A stretch of 64,000 nucleotides of DNA, taken from assembly GCA_947383835.1 (NCBI GenBank), contig CANDEV010000010.1, forward strand, positions 29,442-93,441, read 5' to 3'. The notes below the pieces were generated by a model that had not been told where the DNA came from, searched no databases, and was given only the letters and a program-made list of their open reading frames with translations. Made by a program: the position numbers and the translations under genes. This stretch comes from an uncultured Clostridia bacterium (GTDB taxonomy: Bacteria; Bacillota; Clostridia; Oscillospirales; Ruminococcaceae). This document shows positions 8,151 to 15,516 of the stretch, in pieces. Numbering within the stretch: position 1 is the first letter of the stretch; each line of letters begins with the position of its first letter.

Positions 8151-8888
8151 CTATTCCGCGTTGATGTACTTGTCAATGATCTCCTGAAGCTTGCCTGAAT
8201 CCTTAAGCTTTGTCAGAGACTCGTTGATCTGATCAAGAAGCTCCTGATTACCCTTAGCAACTGCAATTGCATAATCCTCAACAGTATAGTCCTCGTCAAG
8301 TATCTTAAGACCATCGTTTTCGGAAACGAATACCTTTGCAGGTTCACGGTCGATTATAACAGCGTCGATCTTGTTCTGACCGAGAGCTTGTACAGCCTCG
8401 AAGCCCTTGTTGTAACGCTCAACTGTTGCGCCCTCAACGTCGCCTGCAAACATATCTCCCGTAGTGCCGAGCTGTACGCCGATAGTCTTGCCCTCAAGGT
8501 CTGCGGGTGTGGTTATGGGCGAATCGTTGGTAACTATAACGACCTGCGCCGCAGTTGTGTAGGGGATAGAGAAATCAACGTTCTGTAGCTTATCCTCGGT
8601 AACAGTCATTCCGGCAACGCCTATATCGGCTTTGCCCGACTGGATAGCAGGAACTATGGAATCGAAAGCCATGTCCTCAATAACAAGCTCAAGACCCATA
8701 TCGTCCGCAATAGCCTTTGCGATCTCTGCGTCGATACCTACAATACTCTCGCCCTCACGGTACTCATACGGCGGGAACTCTGCGTTTGTAGCCATAACGA
8801 GAGTAGTTTTCTTCTCTCCGCCGCAGCCTGCGAGGGAAAGGGTCATTACAGCGGCAAGTGCGCTGCACAGGATTTTTGATAATTTCAT
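8151..8888 (-). CDS. Amino acid ABC transporter substrate-binding lipoprotein
   Basis: This 245-residue solute-binding protein captures an amino acid outside the cell for the adjacent permease/ATPase. A lipoprotein signal peptide is clear (lipobox LAGC, Cys about residue 22). The family-3 pattern follows: TNAEFPPYEYREGESIVGIDAEIAKAIA, then DIGVAGMTVTEDKLQNVDFSIPY, and GVQLGTTGDMFA. It is normal in length. The gene leads a three-gene operon with a consensus promoter about 140 nt upstream; the gap before the permease holds a repeat. The ligand is most likely a polar amino acid, perhaps cystine or an Arg/Gln type, but the binding-site residues do not decide it. Confidence 0.92.
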   Translation of the reverse strand: MKLSKILCSALAAVMTLSLAGCGGEKKTTLVMATNAEFPPYEYREGESIVGIDAEIAKAIADDMGLELVIEDMAFDSIVPAIQSGKADIGVAGMTVTEDKLQNVDFSIPYTTAAQVVIVTNDSPITTPADLEGKTIGVQLGTTGDMFAGDVEGATVERYNKGFEAVQALGQNKIDAVIIDREPAKVFVSENDGLKILDEDYTVEDYAIAVAKGNQELLDQINESLTKLKDSGKLQEIIDKYINAE

Positions 8889-9026
8889 AATATTTTACTC
8901 CTTTTTATACTTAATTTGCGGCTGAAAAACGTGCAAAAAATTAAGCAAAAGCTTGCGTATACGGATTTTGCGCAAATTTTTTGCATACGTTTTAGGAGCA
9001 AATCAGTATTAGTCATGATAAACACT

Positions 9027-9055
9027 ATTATACATTATAATTTTGCATTTTTCAA
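9027..9055 (-). promoter_or_regulatory. Sigma-A promoter of the amino acid ABC operon (gap 8889-9232)
   Basis: On the minus strand TTGAAA (9050-9055) and TATAAT (9027-9032) are 17 bp apart. The leader to the start codon is about 130 nt and contains several GCAAA/TTTGC repeats that could fold. No known amino acid riboswitch was recognised. The rest of the gap holds the hairpin listed next. Confidence 0.72.
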
Positions 9056-9130
9056 GTACTGCCTGATATTTTTTTATGAATATCAGTAATTTCTATCATT
9101 TCAGACAGTCCGCAGCTTTTGGCTCAAACA

Positions 9131-9217
9131 GCAAAAAGCGTACCCCAAAGCCGAGCACATACCGTTGCTTACAAAATTTGCCGGCAGCGGTACGTACTCT
9201 TTTGCAGGAGGGTACGC
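9131..9217 (-). terminator. Long hairpin/terminator after the M23 peptidase gene
   Basis: GCGTACCC (9138-9145) pairs with GGGTACGC (9210-9217), enclosing a GC-rich inner arm (ACCGTTGC/GCAGCGGT-like). On the minus strand it is followed by TTTTTGC. The GCGTACC stem recurs in hairpins at 11568, 40665 and 58905. Confidence 0.6.
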
Positions 9218-9232
9218 TATTTATATTTTTTA

Positions 9233-11128
9233 TCAATACTGTGAAACATAATTTGTCGGATTGGGATAAGTACCGTTGGAACGCACCTCAAAGTGGAGGT
9301 GATTGCCTGTGCTGTCGCCTGTGCTTCCGACATAGCCGATAATCTGTCCCTTTACAACATAATCGCCGTATTCGATAGCAATGGAGCTCTGATGTGCATA
9401 AACCGTAACGTTTCCGTCATCGTGTGAAATTCTTACGCAGTTTCCGTAGCCGCCGTTCCAGCCGCTGCCGACCTCGATAACTGTGCCGCTTTCAGCCGCA
9501 TAGATAGGAGTGCCGTAAGGAGCCGCGATATCAATACCCTTATGACCTCTGCCGTCGCCCTGATATGCAGAGATATATCCGCCGTCAACAGGCCAGAAGT
9601 AATCGCCTGAACCGCCCGAACCTGTGCTTACGGGAGTTCTGGTGGCTCTTGTACCCTTGCGCTGATATTTTGTAACAGGCTCTGAAATTATTCTTTCGCT
9701 TGTGACCTCTCTCTTTATAGCTATGCCGTTCTTGTATGTGACAAGAGCTGTAACTTCCTTCTCGCCCTCAACTCCGGCAACATCGACCTCTGTCTCGCCC
9801 TCGTACATATCGTCGTCCTCGGTAGTAACGATTTCGTAATCAATTGCCTCGCTGTAGGTGACCTCCTCGGTAGTCTCCACCTGAAGGTAAGGAACCTCCT
9901 CGCTGAGCTGAACGATAGCTCCGATAGGACAGTATTCTGTTATATCGTCGATCCTCTCGCCGTCGTATGTAGCAACGCAAGCGGTAAGCTCGTCAACCGT
10001 CATGCCGTTGCTCTTGGCAATATTCCAAGGGTTGTCCCCCTGCTGTACTTCATAGTAAACGGGCTCTTCAACGTTTGAATCCAAAAGGTCTATGATCTCC
10101 TTAGGATCGACTACCTGCTCGGGATCAACGTATCTTTCATATGTGTACTCAATATTCTTATCAAAATCAACCGATACGATATCTTCTCCGTCATATTCCT
10201 CTTTGATCTCGTTAAGAAATTCCTCGATATCGCTGTTTTCCGCAACAGCTCCGATAAACTCGCCGTCAATCGTAACCGCGTAAGCTCTTATCTTATTGCT
10301 GTCAATGCCGCTCTCGGTCTGTATAAACTCTGCGGCGTTCTCGGAGTAATTTTCACCGTTATCTGCGTCTGTGCTGTGTATTTCAAGAGCCTTGCTCTCT
10401 TCCTCGGACGCTTTTGCTTCAACGGCAGGTTCTTCCTGCACGGGAGCCTGTGTTTCTATCTGCTCCTGAATAACATCGGCAAGCATCTGCTCGTCAAATA
10501 TCTCATCCTGTGCGCCTATAGGCTTAATGGAAAGAGTCGCGGTGATATATTCGCTGCCTGTATCGTAATAAACAGCTCTGTCCGCAATGACCTTCTGTGC
10601 CTCGTCTATAACGGACGCCTCCGAAACAACGCCGACCTCCTGACCGTTAAGCTCAACCGTAACGCCGTAATCCGCCGAAGCCTTATCCGCTACCACGAAA
10701 ACAAGGCAAGCAATACCGAGTACGGGTACAGCGTGATTCACAAACGACCTTGCAAATTTCTTGCTGCCTCTTGCCGCAGAAGCAATATCAGACATCTGAA
10801 GCAGGACGGCTTTTCCGAAGCCCTTGCTGACGATCCTCTCTCTGAAAATTCTGCCGAACTCAGCGGCTTCCGTTCCTATGCGGGCAATGCCGCTTACAGT
10901 TCTTTTGAACGCTCCCGATATTTTTGAAGCGACGGGAACAGCAGTCCCGCTTATCTTTGCGGCAGCGGCTCTTGCGGCGTATACGGAGTATCTTACTGCC
11001 GAAACCGCCAAATATGTAACTAACGAGCCTACCTCGACCATAGCGCTTTCAAGCTTATTGTTTTTTTCTGTAAGACTTGTGTTTTCCGATATATTTTTCT
11101 TTTCGGCTGCGCCTGTATCAACTGACAT
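9233..11128 (-). CDS. M23 peptidoglycan endopeptidase with LysM and G5 domains
   Basis: This 631-residue cell-wall hydrolase has a cytoplasmic N-terminus of about 130 residues, one membrane segment (about 140-160, VPVLGIACLVFVVADKA), and extracellular repeats resembling the YabE/RPF-type stalk. A LysM domain follows (YYEVQQGDNPWNIAKSNG), then a G5 domain (EEVTYSEAIDYEIVT...KREVTSERII), and a C-terminal M23 metallopeptidase with zinc ligands in GHKGIDIAAP and HLHFEV plus YAHQSS. M23 enzymes cut peptide cross-links in peptidoglycan. Start ATG 11128 is preferred because AAAGGAG lies 8 nt upstream. The long cytoplasmic head before the membrane anchor is unusual. Several WalR-like boxes lie upstream, consistent with control by the wall-stress two-component system. 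Confidence 0.92.
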   Translation of the reverse strand: MSVDTGAAEKKNISENTSLTEKNNKLESAMVEVGSLVTYLAVSAVRYSVYAARAAAAKISGTAVPVASKISGAFKRTVSGIARIGTEAAEFGRIFRERIVSKGFGKAVLLQMSDIASAARGSKKFARSFVNHAVPVLGIACLVFVVADKASADYGVTVELNGQEVGVVSEASVIDEAQKVIADRAVYYDTGSEYITATLSIKPIGAQDEIFDEQMLADVIQEQIETQAPVQEEPAVEAKASEEESKALEIHSTDADNGENYSENAAEFIQTESGIDSNKIRAYAVTIDGEFIGAVAENSDIEEFLNEIKEEYDGEDIVSVDFDKNIEYTYERYVDPEQVVDPKEIIDLLDSNVEEPVYYEVQQGDNPWNIAKSNGMTVDELTACVATYDGERIDDITEYCPIGAIVQLSEEVPYLQVETTEEVTYSEAIDYEIVTTEDDDMYEGETEVDVAGVEGEKEVTALVTYKNGIAIKREVTSERIISEPVTKYQRKGTRATRTPVSTGSGGSGDYFWPVDGGYISAYQGDGRGHKGIDIAAPYGTPIYAAESGTVIEVGSGWNGGYGNCVRISHDDGNVTVYAHQSSIAIEYGDYVVKGQIIGYVGSTGDSTGNHLHFEVRSNGTYPNPTNYVSQY

Positions 11129-11192
11129 GACCACATCTCCTTTCTTTTTTTCTACACATCTTTTATTATAAAATCAAGCTTATTGAACAAAG

Positions 11193-11516
11193 GTTACAAA
11201 AAAATCTTAAAAGGTTACAAATCAGTAACATTATCTATATTATACCTCTTTTTTTTCAAAAATCAACAGCAATTAGCTTTATGTCACATTTTCTTAATTT
11301 TTTTTAGCTATCTGCACAATTTTGCTCTTTTTCCTTTAGTGTATTTCAGCAATTATTTATGTATATTTTGTTAATGAGACGTTTTCGCCTCGACGCTGAA
11401 TTTACATTATGGGAATAAATAACAGTTACAAACGGTTACAAATTGTAATCTTTTTTTCTAAAGTTTAAGGTATAGTCCCAAAAAAAGGTTACAAAAAAGG
11501 TTACAAAACGGTTACA
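11193..11516 (-). promoter_or_regulatory. Cluster of WalR/YycF-like boxes upstream of the M23 gene (gap 11129-11610)
   Basis: Reading the minus strand, TGTTAC-N5-TGTAAC at 11214-11230 and TGTAAC-N5-TGTAAC at 11500-11516 match the WalR consensus TGTWAH-N5-TGTWAH. Further single TGTAAC half-sites lie at 11193-11198, 11425-11430, 11435-11440 and 11488-11493, with 4- or 6-bp gaps to neighbours. The nearest full box is about 86 bp before the start codon. Otherwise the 480-bp gap is AT-rich and holds no gene that I can see. Confidence 0.65.
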
Positions 11517-11567
11517 AGGCTTTGTTAGTGTAAATGATCTGTAATAATTTATATTGTCAACTAAAGA

Positions 11568-11601
11568 CCGATTGCGTACCCGAAACAGGATACGCAATCG
11601 G
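11568..11601 (-). terminator. Hairpin after mazF
   Basis: CCGATTGCGTA pairs perfectly with TACGCAATCGG over a 12-nt loop (CCCGAAACAGGA), directly after the MazF gene on the minus strand. The following T-run is weak, so it may be an attenuator or processing signal rather than a strong terminator. Confidence 0.55.
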
Positions 11602-11610
11602 CTGTAATAT

Positions 11611-11985
11611 TTAAGTTAATGCGGTATCGGCGGTACTGTCCTGCCGAAGCCCGAAGCTTATGGACAAAGCGCTGTTTACTTTTGTCATCGAATTTGTGTC
11701 AAGCTCGCCCATGCGCTCCTTGAGCCTTTTTTTGTCGATAGTTCTGATCTGCTCCAGAAGCACGATGCTGTCCTTCTGAAGACCGCATTTGTCTGCGTTC
11801 ACCTCAATGTGGGTGGGAAGCTTGGATTTATCCCGCTGGCTTGTGATAGCCGCCGCAATAACGGTGGGGCTGTGTTTGTTTCCGACGTCGTTCTGAACTA
11901 TAAGAACGGGACGTATTCCGCCCTGCTCGGAGCCGACCACGGGACTGAGATCCGCGTAATAAATTTCTCCCCTTTTTACTGACAT
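11611..11985 (-). CDS. MazF/EndoA-type mRNA endoribonuclease
   Basis: This 124-residue toxin of the PemK/MazF family cuts single-stranded mRNA at short sequence motifs. The N-terminus VKRGEIYYADLSPVVGSEQG matches EndoA (NdoA) of Firmicutes almost exactly, including the catalytic-loop Arg in GGIRPVLIVQND, and TSQRDKSKLPTHIEV contains the conserved Thr-Ser. Start ATG 11985 has AGGAG at 9 nt; the upstream in-frame ATG (11991) is too close. In bacilli an antitoxin (EndoAI) precedes it, but no such gene is present in the 350 bp upstream. Many clostridia also lack an adjacent antitoxin, so the partner may be elsewhere. Confidence 0.92.
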   Translation of the reverse strand: MSVKRGEIYYADLSPVVGSEQGGIRPVLIVQNDVGNKHSPTVIAAAITSQRDKSKLPTHIEVNADKCGLQKDSIVLLEQIRTIDKKRLKERMGELDTNSMTKVNSALSISFGLRQDSTADTALT

Positions 11986-12275
11986 TTCCATACACTCCTA
12001 TTTTACCGAGTTTTAAGGCGCACCTATTATAATGTGTACCCTTGACCTTAACGCGCAAACGCTTCGGGTCTTGCGGTATCGTATGGTATTATTGTTGACG
12101 GATTTTTTGAAAATAATCACAAAAAATTTCCGCCGCCGAAATTTACCTTAAAAAATTTTTCGGGGCTATACTATTATATGTAATATTTCAAGGTATGACA
12201 CATATGAGGGGAACGCCATGCGTCAAAGGTGTATGCCGCTCTCTGCGCGCTTTGCCGAAAGCGCTGATTTTTATC

Positions 12276-12304
12276 TTGATTTCCGGTAAATAATGTGCTA
12301 TAAT
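12276..12304 (+). promoter_or_regulatory. Sigma-A promoter for fabV (gap 11986-12340)
   Basis: TTGATT (12276-12281), 17-bp spacer, TATAAT (12299-12304), 36 nt before the fabV start. The rest of the gap between the divergent mazF and fabV genes shows a TATAAT on the minus strand near 12030 for mazF, but no further gene. Confidence 0.75.
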
Positions 12305-12340
12305 TATTACATTCATTCAGTACGAAAGGAAAGATCATAT

Positions 12341-13519
12341 ATGACGGTAAAACCCAAAATAAGAGGATTTATCTGCACCACGGCTCACCCTGTTGGCTGC
12401 AGGGAGACAGTTAAGTCCCAGATCGAATATGTGAAAAGCAAGGGGAAGATAAACGGTCCGAAAAAGGTTCTTGTTATCGGCGCATCAATGGGCTACGGGC
12501 TTTCTTCGAGGATTTCGGCGGCATACGGCTGCGGTGCTGACACGATCGGCGTTATTTTTGACAAGCAGGGCAGTGAAAGCAGGACTGCCTCCGCCGGCTG
12601 GTACAACACCGCCGCATTCGAGGAATTTGCTCACGCCGACGGTCTGTACGCAAAAACCGTCAACGGCGACGCTTTTTCGCAGCAGATCAAGGACGAGGTC
12701 ATTGCTCTTATAAAAAAAGACCTTGGCAAGGTGGACATGGTGGTCTACAGCCTTGCCGCGCCGAGGCGGACGACCTCAGACGGCACAGTTTACAGCTCGG
12801 TGCTTAAAACAACGGGAGAGGACTTCACCAACAAGACTATCGACATGAAAACCGAGACGGTTTCCGATGTAACGGTCACTCCCGCAACAGAGGCGGAAAT
12901 TTTTGCTACCGTAAAGGTAATGGGCGGCGAGGACTGGAAGGAATGGATAGGCGCGCTTAAAGCCGCGGACGCAATAGAGGACGGTGCTGTGACTGTCGCG
13001 TACTCCTATATTGGACCGGAGCTTACCCACCCGATATATAAAAACGGCTCTATCGGCAGGGCTAAAAATCACCTTGCAGAGACCGCGAAAGAGATAACGA
13101 AAGCTATTGACGGCGTTACAGCTTACGTTTCGGTGAACAAAGCGCTTGTTACACAGTCCAGCTCGGCTATCCCTGTCGTGCCTCTGTATATTTCAATACT
13201 TTACAAGGTAATGAAAGAAGCGGGCTTGCACGAGGGCTGCATAGAGCAGATGCAGAGAATGTTTGCGGAAAAGCTTTTCGGAGACGGTGCAAAAACCGAT
13301 GATGAGGGCTTGATACGTCTTGACGACTGGGAAATGCGAGAGGACGTTCAGAAAAAGGTCATGGAGATATGGGAGAATATTTCCGACAGCAATCTGCGTG
13401 AGTGCGCCGATCTGGAGGGTTACAAAAAGGATTTCGCAATGCTTTTCGGCTTTGAGGCGGAGGGCGTTGACTATGAGGCGGACTGCGACACGGCGATAGG
13501 TATTGAGAGCATAGGTTAA
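12341..13519 (+). CDS. fabV: Trans-2-enoyl-CoA/ACP reductase (NADH), FabV/Ter family
   Basis: This 392-residue NADH-dependent enoyl reductase catalyses the last step of fatty-acid chain elongation, or reduces crotonyl-CoA in butyrate formation. The family opening PKIRGFICTTAHPVGC, nucleotide-binding VLVIGASMGYGLSSRI, and the unusual catalytic motif Y-x8-K (Y233 to K242 in PIYKNGSIGRAK) are intact. The C-terminal DFAMLFGFEAEGVDYEAD is also typical. The start is ATG 12341 with AAAGGAAA upstream; an extended frame back to 12293 lacks a ribosome site. Its tail overlaps the convergent small gene by 4 nt. Whether it serves fatty acid synthesis or butyrate metabolism cannot be told from context. Confidence 0.95.
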   Translation: MTVKPKIRGFICTTAHPVGCRETVKSQIEYVKSKGKINGPKKVLVIGASMGYGLSSRISAAYGCGADTIGVIFDKQGSESRTASAGWYNTAAFEEFAHADGLYAKTVNGDAFSQQIKDEVIALIKKDLGKVDMVVYSLAAPRRTTSDGTVYSSVLKTTGEDFTNKTIDMKTETVSDVTVTPATEAEIFATVKVMGGEDWKEWIGALKAADAIEDGAVTVAYSYIGPELTHPIYKNGSIGRAKNHLAETAKEITKAIDGVTAYVSVNKALVTQSSSAIPVVPLYISILYKVMKEAGLHEGCIEQMQRMFAEKLFGDGAKTDDEGLIRLDDWEMREDVQKKVMEIWENISDSNLRECADLEGYKKDFAMLFGFEAEGVDYEADCDTAIGIESIG

Positions 13520-13761
13520 TTATTTGATAACAGCTTGACCGCAAATGCGAAGCCTTGTTCAAAGCCTGCGCACTTTGCGGCTTGTGTTATTTCCGTTTCA
13601 AATTCGGCAATTTTAACTGCGGCTGAATGCTTTATTCTTTTTCTTTCTGTCATTATTTTCAGCACGCGTCCAAAAGAAGTTTCGAGATTTTCCAGTTCGG
13701 GGGAGGAGATTTTCTCTCCGTTCATGTTGTAGAATATTTCTTGTAATGTTGGCATTTCCAT
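13516..13761 (-). CDS. Small uncharacterised helical protein (81 aa)
   Basis: I do not recognise this firmly. It has a good ribosome site (AAAGGAG, 9 nt) and starts MEMPTLQEIFYNMNGEKISS. It is predicted to be all helical with the ending FEQGFAFAVKLL. The pattern of an N-terminal acidic LQEIFY and a C-terminal GFEQGFAFAV-like helix resembles the short phage/conjugative-element proteins grouped as DUF6809, but this is from memory. It converges with fabV and overlaps it by 4 nt. The neighbouring small DNA-binding genes suggest a former mobile context. Confidence 0.6.
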   Translation of the reverse strand: MEMPTLQEIFYNMNGEKISSPELENLETSFGRVLKIMTERKRIKHSAAVKIAEFETEITQAAKCAGFEQGFAFAVKLLSNN

Positions 13762-13816
13762 TTGGGTTTTCTCCTTTAAAATTATTTTGATTTTTTTGAA
13801 CCTGATTATATTTTAG

Positions 13817-13898
13817 CACTAAATTTTAGTGTAGTCAATTGGCGGCATAGTTAAATTTTTATATTAATTTTTGTACAATTTGTCACTTGATTTTAGTG
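13817..13898 (+). promoter_or_regulatory. Two palindromic operators upstream of the XRE-RHH pair
   Basis: CACTAAATTTTAGTG at 13817-13831 is a perfect dyad, and CACTTGATTTTAGTG at 13884-13898 is a near copy sitting in the promoter region of the 13931 gene. The TTTAGTG half-site appears again at about 14450 and 14488, before the paralogous XRE gene. Autoregulation by these small repressors is the simplest explanation. Confidence 0.6.
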
Positions 13899-13930
13899 TA
13901 ACTTTATTATAAGATTATGGCGGTGATAAA

Positions 13931-14152
13931 ATGCCCGTACAGTATAAAATAAACGTATTAGCTGCTTTAAAAGAAAAAGGCTATACTACTTCAAAAATAC
14001 GAAATGAAAAATTGATAGGCGAAGCAACTATGCAGCGTTTACGGCACGGTAAAAGCGTTTCTTATGAGGTAATTGCAAAGCTTTGTAAGCTGCTTGACTG
14101 CCAGCCGGGGGATATTTTGGAGTATGTTCCCGATGAAAACGGAGACGAATGA
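13931..14152 (+). CDS. Small XRE-family HTH regulator (73 aa)
   Basis: This is a single-domain Cro/CI-type DNA-binding protein. It begins MPVQYKINVLAALKEKGYTT, has the recognition-helix region GEATMQRLRHGKSVSYEV, and ends with the widespread signature LCKLLDCQPGDILEYVPDE of small XRE repressors from Firmicutes mobile elements. It has no ligand domain. Its stop overlaps the start of the next gene by 4 nt (ATGA), making a two-gene unit with a ribbon-helix-helix protein. A paralog with the same ending is encoded at 14567. Confidence 0.88.
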   Translation: MPVQYKINVLAALKEKGYTTSKIRNEKLIGEATMQRLRHGKSVSYEVIAKLCKLLDCQPGDILEYVPDENGDE

Positions 14153-14337
14153 AAATGAGCAAACCTCAAACTCGAGCAAGCAATAAATACAATGCCAAAG
14201 CATACGACCGCCTTGCAATACAAGTCAAAAAGGGAAGAAAGTCGGAAATTCAAGCCGCTGCCCAAAAACAGGGTGAAAGCCTTAACGCATACGTTGTAAA
14301 GGCTGTTGAACAACGTATGGAATCCGAAAAAGATTAA
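14149..14337 (+). CDS. Small ribbon-helix-helix (Arc-like) protein (62 aa)
   Basis: The 62 residues (N-terminus MKMSKPQTRASNKYNAKAYD, then RLAIQVKKGRKSEIQAAAQK, GESLNAYVVKAVEQRMES) follow the ribbon-helix-helix plan: a short beta strand (RLAIQV) and two helices, the second with the typical SLNAYVVKAVEQRM. Such proteins are antitoxins or plasmid/phage repressors. No toxin follows it, and a large palindrome starts one base after its stop codon. It is co-translated with the XRE gene. A role in control of its own small operon is inferred. Confidence 0.82.
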   Translation: MKMSKPQTRASNKYNAKAYDRLAIQVKKGRKSEIQAAAQKQGESLNAYVVKAVEQRMESEKD

Positions 14338-14338
14338 C

Positions 14339-14406
14339 GTAGGGCGGGGGCTTGCTCCCGCCTAATCGCAGCGGATCTGACAGGCGGGAGCAAGCCCCCG
14401 CCCTAC
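14339..14406. repeat. Perfect 25-bp inverted repeat element (type B), copy 2
   Basis: The arms are identical to those at 3280-3351 but the loop sequence differs. It begins one base after the RHH stop codon (14335-14337). The conservation of both arms with a free loop suggests a mobile or gene-converting palindrome rather than chance. Confidence 0.88.
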
Positions 14407-14508
14407 ATTGCACTGACAAATGTTTTTGAATATATTTATATTATACACAATATTTAGTGGAGCGTCAATATACTTTGTTCACAATGTTTAGTGAATAATT
14501 TTGTTGAT

Positions 14509-14553
14509 TTTATTCACTTTAATTTGTGAATAAAATTGTTACAATAGTATTAT
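14509..14553 (+). promoter_or_regulatory. Operator palindrome and promoter of the second XRE gene
   Basis: TTTATTCAC (14509-14517) and GTGAATAAA (14526-14534) form a perfect 9-bp dyad. Its right arm overlaps a -35 TTGTGA (14524-14529), and TATTAT (14548-14553) follows after 18 bp. A further TTTAGTGAAT lies at about 14488. The layout fits repression of the XRE gene by its own product. Confidence 0.62.
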
Positions 14554-14566
14554 TGGAGGTGTAACT

Positions 14567-14782
14567 ATGCCGATAGTATACGGGAAACTTATAAAATTGA
14601 TGAAGGAAAAAGGGTTGACATCATATAAAATACGGCAAAACAATATAATAGGTCAAGCTACGCTGACTAAAATCAGAAACGGCGGCGATATTGACACGCG
14701 CACAATCGCTAAATTGTGTAAAATTCTTGACTGCCAACCGGGGGATATTTTGGAATATGTTCCCGATGACGATGAAATGTAA
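14567..14782 (+). CDS. Small XRE-family HTH regulator, paralog (71 aa)
   Basis: This is a single-domain XRE repressor, clearly a paralog of the 13931 product. It shares the plan MPIVYGKLIKLMKEKGLTSY, KIRQNNIIGQATLTKIRNG, and the nearly identical ending LCKILDCQPGDILEYVPDDD. A strong GGAGG ribosome site lies 7 nt before the ATG. It stands alone, with a distinct operator, and is followed by a long non-coding stretch. The two regulators probably arose by duplication and now recognise related but different palindromes. Confidence 0.88.
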   Translation: MPIVYGKLIKLMKEKGLTSYKIRQNNIIGQATLTKIRNGGDIDTRTIAKLCKILDCQPGDILEYVPDDDEM

Positions 14783-15516
14783 ATTGTTTTTGAATTTTTA
14801 AGCCTCTTTTTGAGATTTGTTAGTCGTTCACAGGGGTACGAGGGGAACAACCAAAGGAGGAGGGAGGGGACTCATCAGTTATAGGGGACGCGCGCCGTCC
14901 CCTCCCTCCCCCTTAGGTTTTTCCCCTCGCGCTCCCTTTTTCCTTACTCCCTCCTGCCCCTGCTACGCTATTCAAGAGCCGTTGGCTCTTTTTAGCTTGT
15001 AAGATGTTGTCGATTTCGTTTGTTTTGTTACTTGGCAGGAAGTTCGATACGGGAGTTCTAAATCACGGTCTTATGTTACTATCTAAATACGTCTGCTGTC
15101 AAGATTTATAGCAGCAAACTTGGCAGTAAACGGCGGCGTGGAAACGCCGCCAGTTTGACATACTGTAAAAATCGGCAAAGGGGAGGGGGAAATAAGGAAG
15201 TAGGGGGTCTGGGGGCAGAAACCTCAAAGGGGGAGGGGGAATGCCGATTTTTGTTGGGTTTTGTTTTCCCCCTCCCCCTTTGTGGTGTCTGACCCCCAGA
15301 ATTTGTGAACAACTAACATATTCCAACCTTGATACTAAAATTCAAAAGCAAAGAAACAGTTTACAACATAGAGTATGCAAGCAGCAACAAGTTCCGAAAA
15401 GAAGTAAACCAAACAAAACCACCCAACCTGAAAAGCGAAGCCCTGCAAACGGAACAACTAACCAAATAACAAACCATTCCAACAGTTCCAAAAAAATAAA
15501 AGCGAGGTCATAAAAA
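14783..15516. other. 734-bp non-coding region with G-rich inverted blocks and hairpins
   Basis: No credible gene is present; frames across it are low-complexity Pro/Gly. It holds a hairpin GGAGGGAGGGGAC / GTCCCCTCCCTCC near 14860-14913 and a terminator-like GAGCCGTTGGCTCTTTTT near 14977-14994. Near 15134-15153 an 8-bp stem GGCGGCGT/ACGCCGCC has a GGAA tetraloop. A G-tract block at 15176-15240 is closed by AATCGGCA / TGCCGATT and can alternatively pair with the C-rich block at 15265-15285. The sequence AAACCT-GGGGGAGGG occurs once on each strand, so the two G-rich blocks are inverted copies. It may encode a structured RNA or be a repeat cluster. Confidence 0.5.

Noticed and set aside
14817..15326. 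Short Pro/Gly-rich frames in the G-rich non-coding region
   Set aside because: Composition comes from G- and C-tracts, there are no ribosome sites, and the same DNA is explained by hairpins and inverted blocks.
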